Below are positions 9,190 through 16,875 of a stretch of DNA of 40,714 nucleotides, one piece after another. The stretch is from Tissierellia bacterium (lineage in GTDB: Bacteria > Bacillota > Clostridia > Tissierellales > Sedimentibacteraceae). Within the stretch, counting starts at the first letter, position 1; each line of letters begins with the position of its first letter. The notes under the pieces were generated by a model that was not told where the DNA came from, searched no databases, and saw only the letters and a program-made list of their open reading frames with translations. Made by a program: the position numbers and the translations under genes. The stretch lies in NCBI GenBank assembly GCA_012843025.1, contig DURT01000017.1:1-40714 (forward strand), written 5' to 3'.

Positions 9190-9217
9190 TTGTGACTATG
9201 GTTAATAGTTTTATAAA
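9190..9217 (+). promoter_or_regulatory. Possible sigma-A-type promoter before flbD
   Basis: TTGTGA (9190-9195), a 16-base gap, then TATAAA (9212-9217), 30 bases before the flbD ATG. The -35 matches 4 of 6 consensus bases. It lies just after the flgE hairpin in the 135-base flgE-flbD gap, so it could restart transcription there. The match is weak for AT-rich DNA. Confidence 0.25.
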
Positions 9218-9247
9218 AAGCTATGTTCCACACATACAGGAGGCAAT

Positions 9248-9448
9248 ATGATAGAAGTTATAGGAATTAACGGGGAAGCATTTTTAATAAATGCTGCACT
9301 AATAGAAAAAATAGAATTTATTCCTGAAACAAAAATCACACTGACAACAGGTAAGTACTACCTAGTCAGAGATTCCAAGGAAGAAATTGTTAACAAAATC
9401 ATTACATTTAATCAGAAAATAATAAAAGGCGTTACTGCTGCAGAGTAA
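9248..9448 (+). CDS. flbD: FlbD family flagellar protein
   Basis: Encodes 66 residues. Pattern MIEVIGINGEAFLINAALIEKIE...TLTTGKYYLVRDS matches the small FlbD family (B. subtilis YlzI/SwrD). The B. subtilis member raises motor torque by acting with the MotAB stator. The gene sits 11 bases before motA, which fits that role. SD is CAGGAGG, 5 bases before the ATG. Confidence 0.93.
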   Translation: MIEVIGINGEAFLINAALIEKIEFIPETKITLTTGKYYLVRDSKEEIVNKIITFNQKIIKGVTAAE

Positions 9449-9459
9449 AGGAGTGTACA

Positions 9460-10311
9460 ATGAACTTATCATTTTTATTGGGTTTATTATCGGGATTTGG
9501 TCTTGTAATTTACGGAATATTAATTAGTGGCTCCAACACTTCCCAGGTATTATCCAGTTTTGTTAACATACCAAGTATGTACATTACTTTTGGCGGGGCA
9601 ATTGCTGCAACCATAATGTCAGTACCAGCAAAGTACTTAAGAGATATACCAAAGAATTTAAAAGTTTTAATGAAAAGAGAAAAAATCGATTTGAATTACT
9701 ACATTGATACTATAGAAGAACTTGCCAAGGAAGCAAGACTTAAAGGTCTTTTAGTTCTTGAAGACAAGGTCAACTCAATGGAATTGGAAGATGAATTCTT
9801 AAAGTACTGTGTTATGCTCATAGTGGATGCAATTGAACCTACCAAGGTAAGGGCTCAAATTGAAAATGAAATAGATTGTATAGAAGCAAGACATGCTTCC
9901 GCCTGGCAAGTATTCGATACCTTAGGTTCCTTCGGACCGGCTTTCGGTATGCTGGGAACACTAATAGGACTTATAAATATGCTTGCCAATATGGACGTTA
10001 GTCAGGGGGCGGATGCCTTGGGTAAGGGTATGTCTGTTGCTTTGGTTACAACCTTCTACGGTTCCGCTTTAACAAATATGATTTGTGCTCCCATATCAAA
10101 CCGTTTAAAAGCAAAGCATGATGAAGAAATGATAGCCAAGGAATTAATAATGGAAGGTGTCCTGTCCATACAATCAGGTGAAAATCCCAGGTACATAAGG
10201 GAGAAGTTAAATTCATACGTAACTTACCAGGAAAGAAGAACTATGGCAGGAGCAGAAGAGGAACCTGAGAAAAAATCAAGAAGAAGCAGAAGAAGACAGG
10301 CTAATACATAA
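9460..10311 (+). CDS. motA: Flagellar stator protein MotA
   Basis: Encodes 283 residues. Membrane helices lie near residues 5-25 and 35-52, and two more lie in the second half (FGPAFGMLGTLIGLINMLANM; ALVTTFYGSALTNMICAPI). The cytoplasmic loop between them holds charged residues that would meet FliG. The C-terminus is a basic RRSRRRQ tail. With MotB it forms the ion-conducting stator. The sequence alone does not tell me whether the coupling ion is H+ or Na+. It is followed by motB 11 bases later. Confidence 0.97.
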   Translation: MNLSFLLGLLSGFGLVIYGILISGSNTSQVLSSFVNIPSMYITFGGAIAATIMSVPAKYLRDIPKNLKVLMKREKIDLNYYIDTIEELAKEARLKGLLVLEDKVNSMELEDEFLKYCVMLIVDAIEPTKVRAQIENEIDCIEARHASAWQVFDTLGSFGPAFGMLGTLIGLINMLANMDVSQGADALGKGMSVALVTTFYGSALTNMICAPISNRLKAKHDEEMIAKELIMEGVLSIQSGENPRYIREKLNSYVTYQERRTMAGAEEEPEKKSRRSRRRQANT

Positions 10312-10322
10312 AGGAATGAGTA

Positions 10323-11129
10323 GTGATATTTATGGCAAGGAAAAAAAGGAGAAGAGAAAGTAGTGGCGGTGCAAGCTGGATGGTAACCTACAGTGATATG
10401 GTAACATTGTTGCTTACATTTTTTGTAATGCTGTATGCTATGTCAACTATTGATGTTCAGAAGTATGCTACTTTGGTAGCTTCATTTTCCAAGGCTATGA
10501 ATCCGCAAGCATACTACCAGCTTATAACCGAGGAAGACAATAGAATAGAAATTGACGAACCTGTTGATGAAGACCTGGAAGTAGAAGACATAGATATACT
10601 GTATACCATGCTTAAACAGTATATTGATGAAAAAGATCTGGAACAACAGGTGGAAGTAATAAAAAGCGAAGAATATGTGTTTATCAGGTTCTCCGATTCT
10701 GTAGCCTTCAGAGGATACAGCGACATATTAGAGTTAAGCGGTAAAGAGATACTTGATGTCTTAGCTGAAGGCCTAGTATTGGTGGACGAATATATAGAAG
10801 AAGTAATAATAGCCGGCCACACGGCAGAAGTGGAATATGATAAGACAGATATTGACAGGTCCCTTTCTACGAACAGAGCTAATGTTGTTCTTAGATACTT
10901 GGAGGATAAAAATATTATTGACCCAGCCAAGTTTTTAGCCATAGGTTATGGATTATACAGCCCTATAGCCGATAATAGTACTCCGGAAGGAAGGGCAAAA
11001 AACAGAAGGGTGGAAATATATATAAGTAGAAAAGGTCACCCCATAAGTTATACCAGAAAAATACAGGAAGCAATAAATAAAGAAAGAGAATCTAATATTG
11101 AATATGAGAGAAGAACTTATATTGAATAA
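10323..11129 (+). CDS. motB: Flagellar stator protein MotB
   Basis: Encodes 268 residues from GTG at 10323, which sits 7 bases after AAGGA. An in-frame ATG at 10332 (MARKKRRR) would be 16 bases from that SD. A basic N-terminus precedes the single membrane helix with the channel aspartate (TYSDMVTLLLTFFVMLYAM). After a linker, the OmpA-like peptidoglycan-binding domain (about residues 110-255) has IAGHTAE and NRANVVLRYL...PEGRAKNRRVEI. MotB anchors the stator to the cell wall and carries ions with MotA. fliL, often found next, is absent; fliM follows directly. Confidence 0.96.
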   Translation: MIFMARKKRRRESSGGASWMVTYSDMVTLLLTFFVMLYAMSTIDVQKYATLVASFSKAMNPQAYYQLITEEDNRIEIDEPVDEDLEVEDIDILYTMLKQYIDEKDLEQQVEVIKSEEYVFIRFSDSVAFRGYSDILELSGKEILDVLAEGLVLVDEYIEEVIIAGHTAEVEYDKTDIDRSLSTNRANVVLRYLEDKNIIDPAKFLAIGYGLYSPIADNSTPEGRAKNRRVEIYISRKGHPISYTRKIQEAINKERESNIEYERRTYIE

Positions 11130-11153
11130 TAAAATATAGGATGAGGATTAAAT

Positions 11154-12137
11154 ATGGCAGAAATTTTATCCCAAAGCCAAATAGACGAACTGCTTAAAAA
11201 CTTAACCACTGGTGAAGTAGACCTGCAGGAATTGGAAGCAAGTGAGAAGAAAGTAAAAGAATACGACTTTAGAAGTCCCAAGAAAATTACAAAAGAAACC
11301 ATAAGATTTATTAATGGCATCTTTGAAAATTATTGCAGGATTCTTACATCAAGGTTGACGTCTATGCTGAGGCTTATGTGTGATGTAACAGTGGAACAGA
11401 TGGAAGAAACCGTATTTCATGAATATAACAATGCTTTGGATGACTATGTGTTAATGGGACTAATAGACGTTAAATATCCTGACAATACTGTTTCAGACAG
11501 TCAGATTTTAATGGAGGTTTCCAAACCTTTGTCCTTCGTTATAATTGACAGAGTATTGGGAGGAACTGGTGAAGAATACGAATATATTAGGGATTATACA
11601 GACATAGAATTATCCCTGTTAGGAAGCATACTGAAAAATCTTATAGAACACATGGGTTCCGTTTGGGAAAGCACTTTAAAAATTGAAACAGAATTAGCAA
11701 AAATAGAAACTAATTCCCGATTTATACAATCCATCAATTATAACGATACTGTACTGATTATAGTACTGAATGTTGTAATAAATGAATTATCAGGAAAAAT
11801 CACCATATGCATACCTTCAGACATTATCGAGGAAATATTTAAAAAAGCCAATACTTATTCAAAGGCTACAAGTAAGAAGTCCGAGAGTGTTGATGAACAG
11901 AGAAAAGCAATTATGAATTCAATTAAATCATCTAAGCTAACGGTCACAGGTGTTCTGGGAAAAACTGAGGCAACCTTGAAGGATATACTTGAAATGCAGG
12001 TGGGAGATTTAATCATACTTGATAAGAAAGTTAATTCCAATGTTGATATACATGTTGAAAACAAAAAGTGGTTTGAAGGTAAATGGGGAACAAGGAAAAA
12101 TAAAAGTGCAATTAAGATAAATAAAACTATACATTAA
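11154..12137 (+). CDS. fliM: Flagellar motor switch protein FliM
   Basis: Encodes 327 residues. The N-terminal LSQSQIDELLKNL is the CheY-P docking peptide. The CheC-like middle domain (about 40-235) contains the FliG-binding region, and a C-terminal SpoA domain (about 255-320) ends the protein: VTGVLGKTEATLKDILEMQVGDLIILDKKVNSNVDIHVENKKWFEGKWG. FliM forms the C ring with FliG and FliY and sets rotation direction. SD GAGGA lies before ATG. It is 11 bases upstream of fliY, as in B. subtilis. Confidence 0.97.
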   Translation: MAEILSQSQIDELLKNLTTGEVDLQELEASEKKVKEYDFRSPKKITKETIRFINGIFENYCRILTSRLTSMLRLMCDVTVEQMEETVFHEYNNALDDYVLMGLIDVKYPDNTVSDSQILMEVSKPLSFVIIDRVLGGTGEEYEYIRDYTDIELSLLGSILKNLIEHMGSVWESTLKIETELAKIETNSRFIQSINYNDTVLIIVLNVVINELSGKITICIPSDIIEEIFKKANTYSKATSKKSESVDEQRKAIMNSIKSSKLTVTGVLGKTEATLKDILEMQVGDLIILDKKVNSNVDIHVENKKWFEGKWGTRKNKSAIKINKTIH

Positions 12138-12148
12138 GGGAGTTATAT

Positions 12149-13246
12149 ATGTTAAAGGATAATGTATTTTCATCAATGGAACGTGATGTAATCGGAGAGA
12201 TTATGAACATCAGCTTAGGCTCGTCGGCCACATCATTGTCAGAACTCTTAGGTAGAAGGGTTGAAATAACTGTGCCACAGATTAATGTAACATATGTAAA
12301 AGATTTCAGTTACAAGAATTTAGAACCTGCAATAGGTGTTGAAATAAACTTTATTGAAGGTTTGGAAGGCGTAAACTTGATGATTTGGAAAAGGTCTGAC
12401 GCCAAAGCTATTATTGAAATACTCTTAGGGCAAGAGATAAATGACGAAGATTTTATAATGGATGAAATTAATTTAAGTGCCATGTGCGAGGTAATGAACC
12501 AAATGATGGGTTCTGCAGCCACGGCTCTTTCAGAGTTTTTAGGGAAACATATAAATATTTCCACACCCATTTCTTATGAAATTGATGATAACACTGAATT
12601 TAAAAATAAATACTTTAATGATGAGGACATTATTATTGCTGTAGGTTTTGATTTATTCATTGAAGGAAGCGTACAAAGTCAATTTATAAATGTTCTGCCC
12701 CTCCCCTTTGGACGGGAAATAGTCTCAGGTTTCTTACATGAGACCCAAGATATTAGTATTGAAGATAATATTAAGATAGAGGAAGAACTTAATATTGTCA
12801 GTGAGGAAGAAAAAGAATCAGTTTCAAGGGAAGAGCTTGTTTCCAGACAGGAAAGTCACAGGGAAGTCAAGAAGGAGCCTAAAGAACCTGCGATAAAACC
12901 TAGGGAAAAGGAACAGGCACCAGTAAAAATTAAGCCAATGGAATATGATTCCTTTGACCAGGAGGAGGAAGTACTGCCTAAGGAACAGCTTACAAATTTA
13001 GACTTAATAATGATGGTACCCTTGACCATAAGTGTGGAAATAGGAAAAACCAGCAGGTCAATAAAGGAAATCCTTGAATTTGGGCCAGGGACCATAATTG
13101 AGTTAGACAAGCAGGCAGGAGCATTGGTTGATGTTGTAGTAAATGGTAAATTAATTGCAAAAGGCGAAGTTGTTGTGGTAAATGACAACTTTGGAGTAAG
13201 AATAGTTGAAATATTAAAAAAAGATGAAATAGTTAGATCATTATAA
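12149..13246 (+). CDS. fliY: Flagellar motor switch phosphatase FliY
   Basis: Encodes 365 residues. Two CheC/FliY phosphatase signatures of the form [DS]xxxExxN-x22-P are intact: DVIGEIMN...VP near residue 11 and SAMCEVMN...TP near residue 110. After a long charged linker (about 200-275) comes a FliN-like SpoA domain (TISVEIGKTSRSIKEILEFGPGTIIELDKQAGALVDVVVNGKLIAKGEVVVV). FliY is both C-ring subunit and CheY-P phosphatase at the switch. Unlike B. subtilis FliY it has no FliM-like CheY-P docking peptide at the N-terminus; it begins straight with the first phosphatase helix. Confidence 0.96.
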   Translation: MLKDNVFSSMERDVIGEIMNISLGSSATSLSELLGRRVEITVPQINVTYVKDFSYKNLEPAIGVEINFIEGLEGVNLMIWKRSDAKAIIEILLGQEINDEDFIMDEINLSAMCEVMNQMMGSAATALSEFLGKHINISTPISYEIDDNTEFKNKYFNDEDIIIAVGFDLFIEGSVQSQFINVLPLPFGREIVSGFLHETQDISIEDNIKIEEELNIVSEEEKESVSREELVSRQESHREVKKEPKEPAIKPREKEQAPVKIKPMEYDSFDQEEEVLPKEQLTNLDLIMMVPLTISVEIGKTSRSIKEILEFGPGTIIELDKQAGALVDVVVNGKLIAKGEVVVVNDNFGVRIVEILKKDEIVRSL

Positions 13247-13259
13247 GACGGAGGATAAT

Positions 13260-13622
13260 ATGGGAGATAAAATTTTAATAGTAGATGATGCAGCATTTAT
13301 GAGAATGATGATAAAAGATACTTTACAAAAGAATGGCTACACTAATTTTATTGAAGCTTCTGATGGGGAGCAGGCAGTACAATTGTACAAGGCAGAAAAA
13401 CCTGCTTTGGTTTTAATGGATATAACCATGCCTAACAAAAATGGTTTAGATGCTTTAAAAGAAATAAAGGAGATGGATCCCCAAGCTACTATAGTAATGT
13501 GCTCTGCCATGGGACAGGAATCAATGGTAGTGGAAGCTATAAGACACGGTGCCAAAGATTTCATAGTTAAGCCTTTTAAAGCAGATAGAATTTTAAAAAC
13601 TGTTCAAAGCCTTTTGGGATAG
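13260..13622 (+). CDS. cheY: Chemotaxis response regulator CheY
   Basis: Encodes 120 residues, a single receiver domain. The acidic pair D9-D10, phospho-acceptor D54 (LVLMDITMP), the switch Ser in MCSAMG and the conserved Lys in FIVKPF are all present. CheA phosphorylates it, and CheY-P binds FliM. An SD (ACGGAGG) precedes the ATG. It follows fliY by 13 bases, so the phosphatase and its substrate are co-transcribed. Its TAG stop is in the same frame as the following fliO. Confidence 0.97.
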   Translation: MGDKILIVDDAAFMRMMIKDTLQKNGYTNFIEASDGEQAVQLYKAEKPALVLMDITMPNKNGLDALKEIKEMDPQATIVMCSAMGQESMVVEAIRHGAKDFIVKPFKADRILKTVQSLLG

Positions 13623-13634
13623 GAGCTGATTGTA

Positions 13635-13976
13635 ATTAAAGATATAGTTACACTTATAATTTCAATTGCAGGAATAATTTTAGTACTATTTCTTACTTAC
13701 TACAGTACAAAATGGATTTCAACCAAGACTGCTTTGAACATAAAATCAAAATATATGAACATAGTAGATAGATTAATGCTGGGTCAAAACAGATTTTTAG
13801 CCATTGCTGAAATATGTAATAAGTATTACTTACTCAGCATTACTGAAAAAAATATAAGCATTCTTAAAGAATTGGAAGATTTTCAGCCCTTACCCCAGGA
13901 ATTAGAAAGCAGCTTGAATTTCAGTAAAATATTACATAAATATAAAAAAGGAAGTAACAATGACAAGGAAGTATAA
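13635..13976 (+). CDS. fliO: Flagellar biosynthetic protein FliO (non-standard start)
   Basis: The frame is open from directly after the cheY TAG (13620-13622) to the TAA at 13974. It encodes a membrane helix (VTLIISIAGIILVLFLTYYSTKWI) followed by the FliO/FliZ domain (MNIVDRLMLGQNRFLAIAEICNKYYLLSITEKNI), the usual small FliO layout before fliP. No ATG, GTG or TTG exists before 13734, and starting there would delete the membrane helix. The ATT at 13635 lies 9 bases after AGGAG (13621-13625) and is my preferred start. CTG at 13626 and ATT at 13629 are alternatives. FliO helps assemble the FliP ring of the export gate. It overlaps fliP by 17 bases. Confidence 0.78.
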   Translation: MKDIVTLIISIAGIILVLFLTYYSTKWISTKTALNIKSKYMNIVDRLMLGQNRFLAIAEICNKYYLLSITEKNISILKELEDFQPLPQELESSLNFSKILHKYKKGSNNDKEV

Positions 13977-14697
13977 ATTACTAATATTTATTCTGTTAAT
14001 AATGCTTGTAAATACTCAGGCTGCCTACGGCGGTGTTATAAATATGGATATTAACGGAACTGCAGCAGAGACTATAGAAATACTATTTCTATTGACAGTA
14101 GTGGCGTTGCTTCCTTCCATATTAATAATGATGACTTCCTTCACCAGAATAATTATAGTATTGTCTTTTACTAAAAATGCTTTAGGATTGCAGCAAACAC
14201 CACCAAGTCAGGTATTGGTGGGAATAGCAATATTTTTAACTTTATTTACCATGTCACCTGTGTTAAATGAAGTAAATACCATAGCATATGAACCTTATAA
14301 AAATGAAGAGATTAGTCAGGAAGAATTCATGGACAGGGCTTCTGTTCCTATAAAGACATGGATGCTTAAACAAACAGGCAGTAATGAATTAAAAATGTTT
14401 ATGGATATGTCCGGGGACGAAGAGGTAAGAAATACGGAAAATATAGAGGATTTACCTCTGACGGTGGTTATTCCCTCCTTCGTTACCAGTGAACTGAAAA
14501 GGGCATTTATTATAGGTTTTTTACTCTATATACCATTTTTAATAATAGATATGATTGTGTCCAGTGTACTTATGTCTATGGGAATGATGATGCTCCCGCC
14601 AGTAATGATTTCAATGCCCTTTAAATTATTGTTATTTGTTGTGGTAGATGGATGGTCATTGTTATTTAAAACTTTAATCACTAGTTTTAATTTCTGA
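13960..14697 (+). CDS. fliP: Flagellar export gate protein FliP
   Basis: Encodes 245 residues. A cleavable-type N-terminal hydrophobic segment (about 1-24, ending near AAYGG) is followed by the FliP core: MMTSFTRIIIVLSFTKNALGLQQTPPSQVLVGIAIFLTLFTM. The C-terminal half has paired membrane helices (ELKRAFIIGFLLYIPFLIIDMIVSSVLMSMGMMMLPPVMIS). FliP forms the export-gate pore with FliQ and FliR. SD AAAGGAAG lies inside the end of fliO. Confidence 0.98.
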   Translation: MTRKYKLLIFILLIMLVNTQAAYGGVINMDINGTAAETIEILFLLTVVALLPSILIMMTSFTRIIIVLSFTKNALGLQQTPPSQVLVGIAIFLTLFTMSPVLNEVNTIAYEPYKNEEISQEEFMDRASVPIKTWMLKQTGSNELKMFMDMSGDEEVRNTENIEDLPLTVVIPSFVTSELKRAFIIGFLLYIPFLIIDMIVSSVLMSMGMMMLPPVMISMPFKLLLFVVVDGWSLLFKTLITSFNF

Positions 14698-14756
14698 AGG
14701 GCGTATATTAGTGAATAAAAGTGTGAGGACTAAAGGCCTTTCAGGGAGGAGAAATT

Positions 14757-15023
14757 ATGAGTATTTCATTGGTTATGGAAGTTATGCAGGCTGCTGCGGG
14801 AGTTGCCATTAAGGTTGGAGGACCTATATTGGTCACCAGCTTAATAATAGGTTTGACTATAGCAGTTTTTCAGGCTGCAACCCAAATTCACGAACAAACA
14901 TTAACTTTTGTACCCAAATTATTTCTTACGGCAATAATATTGGTTCTTATGGGAAATTGGATGTTGGAAACCATGTCTGATTTTACCAGGTATGTATTTG
15001 ATTTAATGTTAAGGATTCATTAG
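14757..15023 (+). CDS. fliQ: Flagellar export gate protein FliQ
   Basis: Encodes 88 residues with two membrane helices (about 16-40 and 50-72). It shows the FliQ pattern GPILVTSLIIGLTIAVFQAATQIHEQTLTFVPK. It wraps around the FliP/FliR pore. SD GGGAGGAG precedes the ATG. A 59-base gap separates it from fliP; I see no promoter or hairpin in that gap. Confidence 0.98.
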   Translation: MSISLVMEVMQAAAGVAIKVGGPILVTSLIIGLTIAVFQAATQIHEQTLTFVPKLFLTAIILVLMGNWMLETMSDFTRYVFDLMLRIH

Positions 15024-15032
15024 AGGAATATA

Positions 15033-15803
15033 ATGACATTTTCAGGCGATTTTACATATTTTTTATTAATATTGGCAAGAATGAGCGGTTGTGTTTTCTT
15101 CAACCCCATATTCGGGCGGGGAAGCTTACCAGTTATGCTGAAAACCGCCATTAGTTTGTTTTTAACCATAACTGTATATGGACTATTGCCTCCAGAGGGA
15201 GATATGGTAATAAATACTCCCTTGGAGTACTCCTTCCTTGTGGGAAAGGAATTATTCATAGGATTTATAATAGGATATATTTTAAATTTATTCTTTAGTA
15301 CTGTAATAATAAGCGGAGAAGTTATAGGAATACAGACGGGATTGTCCATGGCAAGTATATACGACCCTACCAGCAATATTTCAACAGGAATTACGGGAAG
15401 TTTCTTAAATATTATTTTAATGCTGGTATTCTTCAGTGCCAATGGTCATCTTACACTGATTCAAATATTTATAACATCCTGTAAATTAATAGAAGTGGGA
15501 CACTTTTCAATTCCCCAAGATTTTTACTACAATTTAGTGGAAATGTTTCAGCAAGTATTAATACTGGCATTAAAATTATCCATGCCGATAATTGCTGTTG
15601 AGATAATATTAGAATCGGGGATTGGAATATTAATGAAAGCAATTCCCCAAATACAGGTTTTTTCCGTAAATGTGCAGCTGAAAATTATAATAGGCTTATT
15701 GTTGATATTTGTATTGGTACCTACTTTTTCTACATTTATAGAAAATTTAATTACGCTCATGTTTGATGCTGCAAGAAACAGTTTAAGCCTGTTAATAACT
15801 TAA
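15033..15803 (+). CDS. fliR: Flagellar export gate protein FliR
   Basis: Encodes 256 residues with about six hydrophobic segments. Family motifs: ARMSGCVFFNPIFGRGSLP near residue 14, GKELFIGFIIGYILNLFFS, and QTGLSMASIYDPTSN. FliR completes the FliP-FliQ-FliR export pore. It lies 9 bases after fliQ and 10 bases before flhB, the standard order. Confidence 0.98.
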   Translation: MTFSGDFTYFLLILARMSGCVFFNPIFGRGSLPVMLKTAISLFLTITVYGLLPPEGDMVINTPLEYSFLVGKELFIGFIIGYILNLFFSTVIISGEVIGIQTGLSMASIYDPTSNISTGITGSFLNIILMLVFFSANGHLTLIQIFITSCKLIEVGHFSIPQDFYYNLVEMFQQVLILALKLSMPIIAVEIILESGIGILMKAIPQIQVFSVNVQLKIIIGLLLIFVLVPTFSTFIENLITLMFDAARNSLSLLIT

Positions 15804-15813
15804 GGTAAGAATT

Positions 15814-16875
15814 ATGCAAAATAAAACAGAAAAAGCAACCCCGAAGAAACGGCGTGACGAACGAAAAAAAGGAAATGTATTTAAAAGTAAGGATGTAGTA
15901 ACGGTTGGAGTTATTGCCATATCTTTTTACATTTTAGAATTTTGGTCATCCCGTATATATATATATACTTCAAGAATGATGTATAGGTATATTTCTTACA
16001 TAAAAGATACCTACTATATAAGTGACGGATTTATAGTACAAGCCTTTAAAGATATAGCAATTACAGTATTTGCCTCGGCAGGTCCCTTGATGATTTCCGT
16101 TATAGCAGCAACAATTGTTTTAACAGGGGCCCAAACTAAGTTTTTAATAACCCGTGAAAATATAAAGTTTAAATTTTCAAAATTAAACCCCTTATCTGGA
16201 ATAAAAAGAATGTTTTCCATAAGGGCAATTGTAGAAGTATTAAAAAACTTAATTAAAATTTCTATTTTAGCCTATGTAATTTATTCTGCAATTATAAAAA
16301 ACTTAAATTTCGTTCCTAAATTAGTTTCAATAAACTTAGTTTCTGGTATTAATTTTATTACTAGATCCATTATGGCTATCGTAAAAAGCGTGGTAATAGC
16401 TTTTGTTGCAATTTCAGCCTTGGACTTCTTATATTCCTGGTGGGAATATGAAAAGAACATAAGAATGACCAAACAGGAAGTTAAGGAAGAATACAAGCAA
16501 TTAGAGGGAGACCCTAAAATAAGGGGAAAAATCAGAGAAAAACAAAGAGCATTTTCCATGTCCAGGATGATGCAGCAGGTACCCAAGGCAGATGTTATTA
16601 TAAGAAACCCAACCCATTATGCGGTAGCTATTGGTTACAATATTGAAAAAGACAATGCCCCCCTTGTATTGGCAAAGGGGAAAGATACTATAGCCTTAAG
16701 AATTATTGAAAAAGCTGAGGAAAACAATATAGATATTGTTGAAAATGTTCAGCTGGCAAGAGATTTATATGCCAAGTGTGAGATAAATCGTGAAATACCT
16801 GTTGAATTATACGAACCAGTGGCAGAAGTACTAGCCTGGGTTTACAGACTTAAGGAAAAGGGATCAAAAGTATGA
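15814..16875 (+). CDS. flhB: Flagellar export switch protein FlhB
   Basis: Encodes 353 residues. N-terminal signature KTEKATPKKRRDERKKGNV, then four membrane helices (about 25-210). The cytoplasmic domain has the self-cleavage motif NPTH at residues 265-268, followed by YAVAIGYN. Cleavage between N and P lets FliK switch export from hook to filament proteins. Its stop overlaps the flhA start (ATGA), so the two are translationally coupled. A second, free copy of the C-terminal fragment is encoded at 26519-26806 on the other strand. Confidence 0.98.
   Translation: MQNKTEKATPKKRRDERKKGNVFKSKDVVTVGVIAISFYILEFWSSRIYIYTSRMMYRYISYIKDTYYISDGFIVQAFKDIAITVFASAGPLMISVIAATIVLTGAQTKFLITRENIKFKFSKLNPLSGIKRMFSIRAIVEVLKNLIKISILAYVIYSAIIKNLNFVPKLVSINLVSGINFITRSIMAIVKSVVIAFVAISALDFLYSWWEYEKNIRMTKQEVKEEYKQLEGDPKIRGKIREKQRAFSMSRMMQQVPKADVIIRNPTHYAVAIGYNIEKDNAPLVLAKGKDTIALRIIEKAEENNIDIVENVQLARDLYAKCEINREIPVELYEPVAEVLAWVYRLKEKGSKV

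Noticed and set aside
10514..10942. Open frame on the minus strand opposite motB
   Set aside because: Ser-rich composition mirrors motB codons; no SD and no family features.
13260..13976. A genuine CheY-FliO fusion protein
   Set aside because: The frame is shared, but an in-frame TAG separates them, cheY has its normal length, and AGGAG sits right at the junction; separate proteins are simpler.
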